DNA of 64,000 nucleotides. Source: Streptomyces mutabilis. GTDB taxonomy: Bacteria > Actinomycetota > Actinomycetes > Streptomycetales > Streptomycetaceae. The notes beneath the pieces are model-generated. The model was not told the DNA's origin. It did not search any database and worked only from the letters and a program-made list of their open reading frames with translations. The position numbers were made by a program, and so were the translations under genes. Below are positions 1 through 7,100 of this stretch, in pieces (the stretch's first letter is position 1; each line of letters opens with the position of its first letter). The DNA lies in the NCBI RefSeq assembly GCF_014649815.1, contig NZ_BMTT01000010.1, positions 186,001 through 250,000 on the forward strand. The letters are read 5' to 3'.

Positions 1-325
1 GTGGTCTGAGGGAACGCCAAGCGGTGGACTGCCGGATCAGCGAGTAGCCGAACGACAGTGCTTCCTGCTGTTCCGTGTGGAGTCTTCTGAGCCGCTGGTC
101 CAAGAGGCGCCCGACGGTCTCGTCGGGGTTGAAGGCGGTCGGCTCCCCGTGCTCGTCCAGGTGGACCATGCGCTGGTCCGCGAGTCTTCGCAATGAGGCG
201 CGGATGTCCTCTTCGTCACGGTCGAGGACCACGCACAGGCCGGATACCCCCAATTCTGTGTGCTGCAAAAGTGCTGTATACACAGATTCGTCGAAACTGG
301 ATATGCCCAATACAGTCAAGGTCAT
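1..325 (-). CDS. N-terminal part of a LuxR/TrmB-type transcriptional regulator (runs off the window)
   Basis: The reverse strand from position 325 to the window edge is an uninterrupted reading frame of about 108 codons. It begins MTLTVLGISSFDESVYTALL, followed by a winged-helix-like segment that includes EEDIRASLRRLADQRMVHL and then a Q/R-rich helix. In Streptomyces this order is typical of large regulators with a TrmB-like N-terminal HTH and a C-terminal LuxR HTH, but the C-terminus lies outside the window, so the family is inferred from the N-terminus alone. The ATG at 325 is chosen because GGGGGA lies about four bases upstream. An in-frame ATG at 334 has no ribosome site. Base composition is lower in GC than neighbouring genes, so it may be less conserved or acquired. 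Confidence 0.55.
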   Translation of the reverse strand, partial: MTLTVLGISSFDESVYTALLQHTELGVSGLCVVLDRDEEDIRASLRRLADQRMVHLDEHGEPTAFNPDETVGRLLDQRLRRLHTEQQEALSFGYSLIRQSTAWRSLRP

Positions 326-407
326 TTCCCCCATGACTCTATTCGAACATCAGTGCACGAAACTGTCAATTACTGCAGCGAAGTAGTGAACGGGTTCAGC
401 CCTGTCG

Positions 408-438
408 GTGGGCGGACTCGGTCGACGGGTCCGCCCAC
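408..438 (-). terminator. Hairpin terminator after the GPP34 gene
   Basis: Perfect 10-base arms (408-417 with 429-438) enclose an 11-base loop, 18 bases past the stop of the leftward GPP34 gene. There is no clear T-run, which is usual for Streptomyces terminators. Confidence 0.6.
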
Positions 439-456
439 GACTCGGGTGACGTCCGT

Positions 457-1104
457 CTACAGGGCGGACGCGGCGATGACCGCGGTGAGGGCGGCGACCG
501 TCGTGCGGATCGTGTCTCCGAGTGCCGCGGCCGAACCCTGCCCCTCGGAGATCTCGGCCAGCCGGCTCTCGGGTACCCCATCGCCGGAGCCCTGGGTCAT
601 GACGGCCTGGAGACCCGCGTGATACAGCACGGTGATCAGTGCCGCAGTGTGCTCGTCGGGATCCTGACCCTCGGTGAGAACCGCTGCCAGTCGCCCTCGT
701 AGCGCCGAGAGTTCGGACACTCCTGTGACCGGATGCTTCACCGATCCGAAGGTGCCGAGGACCCGTCGTCCCTGTTCCCGCACCAGTCCCTTCTCCGAAA
801 GTCCCCGGTACGCCGTCTCCAGTGCCTGCTCGCGTACGGCCAGCAGCCACTCCCGGGGAGTCTCCTCGGGGTGACGCCGCACATGCTCCGCCATGGCCGC
901 GGCTGCCGGGTCCGCCGATGTCGACGCTCCGGTGGCGACGAGCGTGCCGTCGCGCTCCGTCAGGCCCCCGGAGGAGCTCAACTCGAGCAGGGCGGCCGCC
1001 GAAACCGCCAACGACACCCGTAGCGGCGCTTCGCGCAGGGTGCCGGTCTTTTCGTCCAGTGCGAGCAGCACGATCCGCTCGCCAATCGTCAGATCCTCAG
1101 TCAT
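457..1104 (-). CDS. GPP34 family phosphoprotein (Golgi phosphoprotein 3 fold)
   Basis: The product has 215 residues and covers the whole GPP34/GOLPH3-like fold. It opens with LTIGERIVLLALDEKTGTL, typical of the family, followed by the amphipathic helix and LxLSSSGGL segment, and ends in a small-residue hydrophobic helix (VAALTAVIAASAL). Eukaryotic members bind phosphatidylinositol-4-phosphate at Golgi membranes. Streptomyces carries several bacterial paralogues of unknown role, likely membrane-associated. ATG 1104 is preceded by GAGAGGGGG at suitable spacing, and that ribosome site lies inside a small hairpin. The gene stands alone, with a decayed region upstream and a terminator-like hairpin just after its stop. 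The family call is firm; the function is not known. Confidence 0.8.
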   Translation of the reverse strand: MTEDLTIGERIVLLALDEKTGTLREAPLRVSLAVSAAALLELSSSGGLTERDGTLVATGASTSADPAAAAMAEHVRRHPEETPREWLLAVREQALETAYRGLSEKGLVREQGRRVLGTFGSVKHPVTGVSELSALRGRLAAVLTEGQDPDEHTAALITVLYHAGLQAVMTQGSGDGVPESRLAEISEGQGSAAALGDTIRTTVAALTAVIAASAL

Positions 1105-1110
1105 GGGATC

Positions 1111-1126
1111 CCCCTCTCAAGAGGGG
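1111..1126 (-). promoter_or_regulatory. Hairpin covering the GPP34 ribosome-binding site
   Basis: Six-base arms CCCCTC/GAGGGG with a four-base loop lie 6-22 bases upstream of the GPP34 ATG. On the transcribed (minus) strand the 3' arm is the Shine-Dalgarno sequence, so folding would hide it. This is seen in sequence; a regulatory role is inferred. Confidence 0.35.
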
Positions 1127-1199
1127 AAACGGTGTAGGGGAACCTGTGGTTCCCGTTGCGCGCCAGCAAAGTTCGGACGATTGGGTCGAGGTCCGGGGT

Positions 1200-1231
1200 A
1201 ATCGGGCGGGGAAAGTAATTCCTGCCCGATT
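1200..1231. repeat. Inverted repeat upstream of the GPP34 gene
   Basis: AATCGGGC (1200-1207) pairs with GCCCGATT (1224-1231). An inner GGAA/TTCC pairing adds four base pairs. It lies about 100 bases upstream of the GPP34 start. It could be an operator, a leader hairpin or a terminator for rightward transcripts; the sequence does not decide. Confidence 0.4.
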
Positions 1232-1331
1232 CGCCGATATGCTGGCGTTTGTGGCGTACTTTTCGGACAGTGAGCTTTTTTCGGCCTGTCGAGGTGGATG
1301 GGTAGTGAAATAACAGACAGGTCAAGATCCA

Positions 1332-1368
1332 GGTGGACGGGTTTAAGGTCAAGAAACCCGTCTCCACC
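1332..1368. repeat. Long inverted repeat at the edge of a gene remnant
   Basis: The arms 1332-1344 and 1354-1368 pair over 13 bases with a two-base bulge and a nine-base loop. It sits exactly where the PucR-like reading frame to its right stops looking like protein. It could be a factor-independent terminator or the scar of a rearrangement. Confidence 0.45.
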
Positions 1369-1369
1369 A

Positions 1370-1473
1370 CAGGCGTCGTGTGCGTGCCTGAGCGTCGGGG
1401 CGCGGGCGCACACCTCGGTCAGTATCTGGGCATACCCCTCCAGATACTCGTCGGGTATGTCCCGCCCTGCCAC
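1370..1473 (-). pseudogene. Truncated start of a PucR/GAF-type regulator
   Basis: A GTG at 1473 has a perfect AGGAGG five bases upstream (1478-1483). It opens a frame reading MAGRDIPDEYLEGYAQILTE, then about 15 more plausible residues ending near HDAC. This resembles the first residues of Streptomyces PucR-like helix-turn-helix regulators (recalled pattern, not searched). After position ~1369 the frame runs into the inverted repeat at 1332-1368 and then into text without protein character until a stop near 1117. The intact ribosome site with a broken body suggests a recent deletion. The alternative, a short real peptide of 118 residues, is less likely. Confidence 0.35.
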
Positions 1474-1822
1474 CCGTCCTCCTGTGAGGTTGACGCGTGG
1501 TGAACGTTCTCCTGACGCCCGCCGGCCATGAGTGTCAGACCGCGGCTGTGTGAGGTCATGTACGGAGGCGCCGACCCGATGCCAGTGGTGCCGACGGCGA
1601 CCAGCCTGCTGAGGTGAGCGGTACTGCCGTCGAGCAAGGGGCACCGCGCTCGCGTCGCCGACCGGCATTAACAAGACGTAAAGATTGCCGGATTACGGCA
1701 ATGCGGCGTGGAGCATGTCCGGACCACGATGGGTACGGCAGAAACAGGGGGTGGCCTCGATGCCAGGGCCCGGCAACGGGCGCAGGCACAGGGGCTCAGC
1801 TGTCCGGTTCGGAGGTGACGGC
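1474..1822. other. Intergenic stretch without a supported gene
   Basis: Several open frames cross this stretch on both strands, but none has protein-like composition together with a ribosome site. It lies between two probable gene remnants and looks like decayed coding DNA. Confidence 0.4.
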
Positions 1823-1978
1823 ATGGCACGGGTGGGCGTCGCCGCCGTACAGCTCCTCACCTTCGTCGGCCTCACGCCCTTGGTGGCCGGGCCGGGCCAC
1901 GCGTACCGCGGGCGACGACGACCGGGCACGGCGAGCAGTTCCCCGTACGACCCCGGCAGTCGCCACTTCCACGGCTGA
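1823..1978 (+). pseudogene. Possible remnant of a hydrogenase-4/complex I subunit (HyfC/NuoH-like)
   Basis: ATG 1823 follows a perfect GGAGG with seven-base spacing. The 51-codon frame begins MARVGVAAVQLLTFVGLTPL, a single hydrophobic segment, then becomes basic and Ser/Pro-rich. The start recalls the first helix of HyfC/NuoH-like subunits, which continue with an arginine-rich 'K/RARLQGRRG' loop; here GRRRPG appears at the matching place before the frame ends. This is a weak resemblance from memory. It could also be a genuine short secreted or membrane peptide. Confidence 0.25.
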
Positions 1979-2064
1979 GCCGTAGCCGTCGCGCGTCACA
2001 TCGGACGTTCCCGCCCTCAGGTCGAGCGGGCCGCCCGCCTCTTCGCAGACCTCAAGGACTTCCT

Positions 2065-4104
2065 ATGGATTACCGCACCCTGGGCATAGGCGTGCTCGTT
2101 TGCCTCCTGCTCGCCGCCGTCGTGCTGTTCGTCGTGGCCCGGCTGTTCCGCAAGGTGGAGCAGGGCAAGGCCCTGATCGTCTCCAAGATGCGCAAGGTCG
2201 ACGTGACCTTCACCGGGCAGGTCGTCCTGCCGGTGCTGCACAAGGCCGAGGTGATGGACATCTCGGTGAAGACCATCGAGATCACCCGGGCGGGCAAGGA
2301 AGGGCTGATCTGCCGGGACAACATCCGCGCGGACATCCGCATCTCGTTCTTCGTCAAGGTGAACAAGACCGCCGAGGATGTCGTCAAGGTCGCCCAGGCG
2401 GTCGGCACCGCACGCGCCAGCGACCGGGACACCCTCCAGGAGCTGTTCCACGCGAAGTTCTCCGAGGCGCTGAAGACCGTCGGCAAGCAGATGGACTTCA
2501 CCGACCTCTACACCAAGCGCGAGGAGCTGCGGTACCGGATCATCGAGGTCATCGGCGTCGACCTCAGCGGGTACCACCTGGAGGACGCGGCGATCGACTA
2601 CCTGGAGCAGACGCCGCTCACTCAGCTCGACCCCGCCAACGTCCTCGACGCGCAGGGCATCCGCAAGATCACCGAGCTGACGGCCGTGGAGCACGTGCGC
2701 ACCAACGAGGCCCAGCGCACCGAGGAGAAGGAGATCACCCGCCAGAACGTCGACGCCCGGGAGGCGATCCTGGAGCTGGAGCGCCGTCAGGTCGACGCCG
2801 AGACCAAGCAGCGGCGGGAGATCGAGACCGTCCGCGCGAGGGAAGAGGCCGAGACCGCGAGGGTCGTGGAGGAGGAGCGGCTGCGGGCGCAGTCCGCCTT
2901 CCTCAAGACCGAGGAGCAGCTCGGCATCCAGCGCGAGAACCAGGGCCGGGAGGTCGCGGTCGCGCAGAAGAACCGCGAGCGGGTCATCGCCATCGAGAAC
3001 GAGCGCATCGAGAAGGACCGCCTGCTGGAGGTCATCGCCCGGGAACGGGAGACGCAGCTCACGCGGATCGCCGCCGAGAAGGAGGTCGAGGCGGAGAAGC
3101 GGGAGATCGCCGACGTCATCCGGGAGCGGGTGGCCGTGGACCGTACGGTCGCCGAGCAGGAGGAGGCCATCAAGAAGCTGCGTGCCGTGGAGGAGGCGGA
3201 GCGGCAGCGGCAGGCCGTGATCATCGCCGCCGAAGCCGAGGCGCAGGAGAAGCTGGTCAAGGACATCAAGGCCGCCGAGGCCGCCGAACAGGCCGCCACC
3301 CACCGCGCCGCCGAGGAACTCACGCTCGCCGAGGCCCGGTTGAAGAGCGCCGACCTGGACGCGCGGGCCAAGCTGCGGCTCGCCGAGGGTATCCAGGCGG
3401 AGAGCGCGGCCGAAGGTCTGGCCGCCGTGCAGGTCCGCGACAAGGAGGCCGAGGTCATCGAGAAGGCCGGCCGCGCGGAGGCCCAGGCCACCGAGGCCCG
3501 GCTGCGGGCGGAGGCCGAGGGCGCCAAGGCCAAGGCACTCGCGGAGGCCGCGGCCGTCGGCGAGAAGCTGAAGGCGGAGGCGGCCGGTCTCACCGAGAAG
3601 GCCGCGGCGATGGCCGCGCTGGACGAGGCGTCCCGCGGCCACGAGGAGTACCGGCTGCGGCTGGAGACCGAGAAGGACATCCGGCTCGCCGGGCTGGACG
3701 TGCAGCGGCAGGTGGCCGAGGCGCAGGCGACGGTGCTGGCGACCGGGCTGGAGAACGCCGACATCAACATCGTCGGTGGCGAGTCGGTCTTCTTCGACCG
3801 CCTGATGTCCTCCATCGCGCTCGGCAAGAGCGTCGACGGCTTCGTCCAGCACTCCGAGACCGCCCAGGCACTGGCGAAGCCCTGGCTGGACGGAACGTCG
3901 AGCTTCACCGACGACCTCAGCCGCGTCCTCGGCTCGGTCTCGACGGCCGACGTGCAGAACCTGACCGTGTCCACGCTGCTGATGAAGCTCATGAAGACGG
4001 GCGGCGCCGACTCCGGGGCTCTGGAGCAGCTGCTGAGCAAGGCCGGCGAGCTGGGCCTCGCCGACACCCGGCTGACGGCCCTGAACGGCAGCGCCAAGGG
4101 CTGA
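2065..4104 (+). CDS. Flotillin/SPFH (band 7) family membrane protein
   Basis: The product has 679 residues. An N-terminal membrane helix (about residues 7-27) is followed by the basic RLFRKVEQGKALIV, then the SPFH domain (about 30-220). Next comes a very long Glu/Ala/Lys/Arg-rich coiled coil (about 225-560) with the AEA-repeat pattern of flotillins, and a C-terminal globular tail with NINIVGGESVFFDR. Flotillins of the YqiK/FloT type oligomerise into membrane scaffolds. The start ATG has AAGGAC upstream. Only 86 bases separate the stop from the next gene, a giant AAA ATPase, so the two are probably cotranscribed. The length is greater than that of the ~500-residue Bacillus FloT. The family is firm; its partnership with the ATPase is inferred from adjacency. 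Confidence 0.88.
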   Translation: MDYRTLGIGVLVCLLLAAVVLFVVARLFRKVEQGKALIVSKMRKVDVTFTGQVVLPVLHKAEVMDISVKTIEITRAGKEGLICRDNIRADIRISFFVKVNKTAEDVVKVAQAVGTARASDRDTLQELFHAKFSEALKTVGKQMDFTDLYTKREELRYRIIEVIGVDLSGYHLEDAAIDYLEQTPLTQLDPANVLDAQGIRKITELTAVEHVRTNEAQRTEEKEITRQNVDAREAILELERRQVDAETKQRREIETVRAREEAETARVVEEERLRAQSAFLKTEEQLGIQRENQGREVAVAQKNRERVIAIENERIEKDRLLEVIARERETQLTRIAAEKEVEAEKREIADVIRERVAVDRTVAEQEEAIKKLRAVEEAERQRQAVIIAAEAEAQEKLVKDIKAAEAAEQAATHRAAEELTLAEARLKSADLDARAKLRLAEGIQAESAAEGLAAVQVRDKEAEVIEKAGRAEAQATEARLRAEAEGAKAKALAEAAAVGEKLKAEAAGLTEKAAAMAALDEASRGHEEYRLRLETEKDIRLAGLDVQRQVAEAQATVLATGLENADINIVGGESVFFDRLMSSIALGKSVDGFVQHSETAQALAKPWLDGTSSFTDDLSRVLGSVSTADVQNLTVSTLLMKLMKTGGADSGALEQLLSKAGELGLADTRLTALNGSAKG

Positions 4105-4190
4105 CGGACCGCGGACGTGGAGCTGCCGCGCGGGGGGCGGCGGCTCCACGACCGCTCATTTCGACTTCTCGACTTCCTGAGAGGGACCTC

Positions 4191-7100
4191 ATGACCACCG
4201 CCCTGGACACGGGAACGTACGAGGTGCTGCGCGACCGCCTCACCGCGCAGGCGGCCGAGCTGGCCCGTCGCGCCGAGGCGCTGAACGCCCGCCGCGTCGA
4301 GGAGTTCGGCTCCCTGCGCCTGGAGCTGGCCGGCACCGAACAACTGCGCACGGAGTCGGCGTGCGTGCCGCGCGACCTCGTGTCCGTCGGCGACGTCCTG
4401 CTCTTCGGGTACAACACCGTCCCCGGCCGCGGGGCCGAAACCGCCGTGCGCGACGTGTTCGCGCTGCACGACCGCGCCCTGAACAGGCTGCCCGACGACG
4501 CCGTGCCCGGCCTGCTCGACGATCCCGCGTTCGTCCGGGAGTTCGCCGCCCTCCACCGGTACTTCCACCAGGCCAGGCTCCTCCAGCTCCGGCGGGTCGA
4601 GGACAAGGTGCTCGCCGTCTTCCGAACGGGCGAGAAGGCGGACGACATCCGGGTCCTGCGCTGGGCGCTGTCCGACGACGGCCGGGCGTCCTTCCTCGAC
4701 GCGCGCGGTGACCGCGACCACGTCCTCCCGCCCGCGCACGACTTCGCGTGGACGGTGACGACCCGCGAGGACCACGTCCTGGGCCGGCACCCGCACGTCT
4801 CGATCGAGGGCGAGGTGTTCGTCGAGACGCTGGGCGGGACCTTGACGGTCAAGACCGAGGACGACACCGAAACGGACGAGGGCGTGTACGCCGAGCCGGT
4901 CGCCGAGCCGCTGCAGTCGCTCGCCGACGCGCACATCGCGTACGCGCGGGTGGGCGCCCTGGTCCTGGTGGGTGTCCTCCCGTACAAGGAGGACACCCAC
5001 CGCTACCTGGTGTTCAACACCCTCACCAGGACCGTCGTCCGCCTCGACGGCATCGGGCAGGCGTGCCGTCGGCTGCCCGAGGACCAGGGCATCGTCTTCC
5101 CCGGCGGCTACTGCCTGGCCACCGGCACCCACCGGACGTTCGACGGTGTCGACACCGAGGGCATGGAGTTCGAGCGGGCGGTCCGCTCACCGAACGGCGA
5201 GGACGTCCTGTTCGCCTTCCACGCCCGCGTGGCGGGCCGCAGTCTCCTCCTGCCCTACAACGTCATCCGCAAGGAGGTCGCGGCCCCGCTGTCCTGCCAC
5301 GGCTGGGCCCTGTTCGACGACGGAGCCCTGCTCACCCTGCGGACGGCCGGCACCGACCCGCAGCGCGTGCACCCGGTGCAGCGGTGGACCTCCCCGTACG
5401 TCTCCGACACCCACGCCGCCGCCCAGCCGGCCGGCACCGGCCCGCTCGCCCGCGTCGGCAACGCCGACCTCGTACGCGGCATCTCCGACTGCCTGTCCGT
5501 CACGCGCGCGGTCACCGAGACCACCCCGACCGGAGAGGTGTACGAGGCGCTGGTGGCGGCCTGCGCACGGGTCGCGGACTCCCACCACTGGCTGGACGAG
5601 GCGGACCTCGGCGCCCTGCACGAGCCGCTCGCGCAGGTGAGGGACACCGCGAAGCAGGTGCTGACCGAGTTCGAGACGGTGCAGACGCTCACCCGCCAGG
5701 CGACCGACGCGCTCACCGAGGCCACGGCACGCGTCGCCACCGTCGTACGGCGCCTGCGCGGCGAGGCCCCGCGCGGCGCCGCGGCGTGGGTGTCCGGGCT
5801 CACCGAGCTCCGGCAGGCCCAAGGCCGTCTGCTCACCCTCAAGGACATGCGGTACGCGGACACCGACCGCGTCGACGAGCTGGCCGCCGACGTCGAACGC
5901 GACCTCGCCTCCTTCGGGCAGCGGGCCGTCACCCACCTGGCGCACGAGGACGCCTTCGCCGACCACCGGGCCGACATCGAGCGGCTCGTCGCCGACGCCG
6001 AGGCGATCACCACCGTCGCCGAGGCGGAGCCCCTCACGGCCCGCCTCGACGAGCACGCCGACAACCTGCGCACGGTGACCGACGTCGTCTCCGGCCTGGA
6101 CATCGGTGACGCCACCGTCCGCACGTCCGTCCTGGAGCGGATCGCCGAGGTCCTCGGGGGCGTCAACCGCGCCCGCGCCACCCTGGACGGCCGCCGCCGT
6201 GCCCTGCGGGACCGCGAGGGCCGGGCCGAGTTCACCGCCGAGTTCGCGCTGCTCGGCCAGGCGGTCACCGGCGCGCTCGCGGCGGCCGGCACCCCCGAGG
6301 AGTGCGACGAACAGCTGGCCCGCCTGCTGGTGCGGGTGGAGGACCTGGAGTCCCGGTTCGCCGAGTCCGACGGCTTCCTCGCAGAGCTGGCGGACAAGCG
6401 GGACGAGATCCACGAGGCGCTCTCCGCCCGCAAGCAGACCCTCGCCGACGCCCGTGCCCGCAGGGCCGAGCGCCTGGCCGAGTCGGCCGACCGGGTCCTG
6501 ACCACGATCGTCCGCCGGGCGTCCGCGCTCGCCGACGCGGACGCCGTCACCACGTACTTCACCTCCGACCCGATGCCGGCCAAGGTCCGCCGTACGGCCG
6601 ACGAACTGCGCTCACTCGGCGACCGGGTCAGGGCGGAGGAGCTGGACGGCCGCCTGAAGTCCGCCCGGCAGCAGGCCCTGCGCGCCCTGCGCGACCGCAC
6701 CGACCTGTACGCCGACGACGGCCGCACCGTCCGCCTGGGCGGCCACCGCTTCGCGGTCAACACCCAGCCCCTCGACCTCACCCTCGTCCCCCAGGGCGAG
6801 AACCTGGCCTTCGCCCTGACGGGCACGGACTACCGTGCCCCGGTCACCGACCCCGACTTCGCCGCGACCCGCCCGTACTGGGACCGCCCGCTGCCCTCGG
6901 AGTCGCCCGGCATCTACCGCGCCGAACACCTCGCCGCCCGCCTGCTCGACGAGCACGGACCGGCCGCCCTCGCAGCCGCCGAGGACCTGCCGGCCCTGGT
7001 CCGGCACGCGGCGCAGGAGGCTTACGACGAGGGCTACGAGCGCGGCGTCCACGACCACGACGCGGCCCTGATCCTCGCCGCTCTCCTGCGCCTGCACGAG

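Noticed and set aside
2017-4149. A 710-codon open frame on the minus strand opposite the flotillin gene
   Set aside because: Its Leu/Gly/Asp-rich composition is the mirror of the plus-strand coiled-coil codons. It has no ribosome site, while the plus-strand frame has an SPFH domain.
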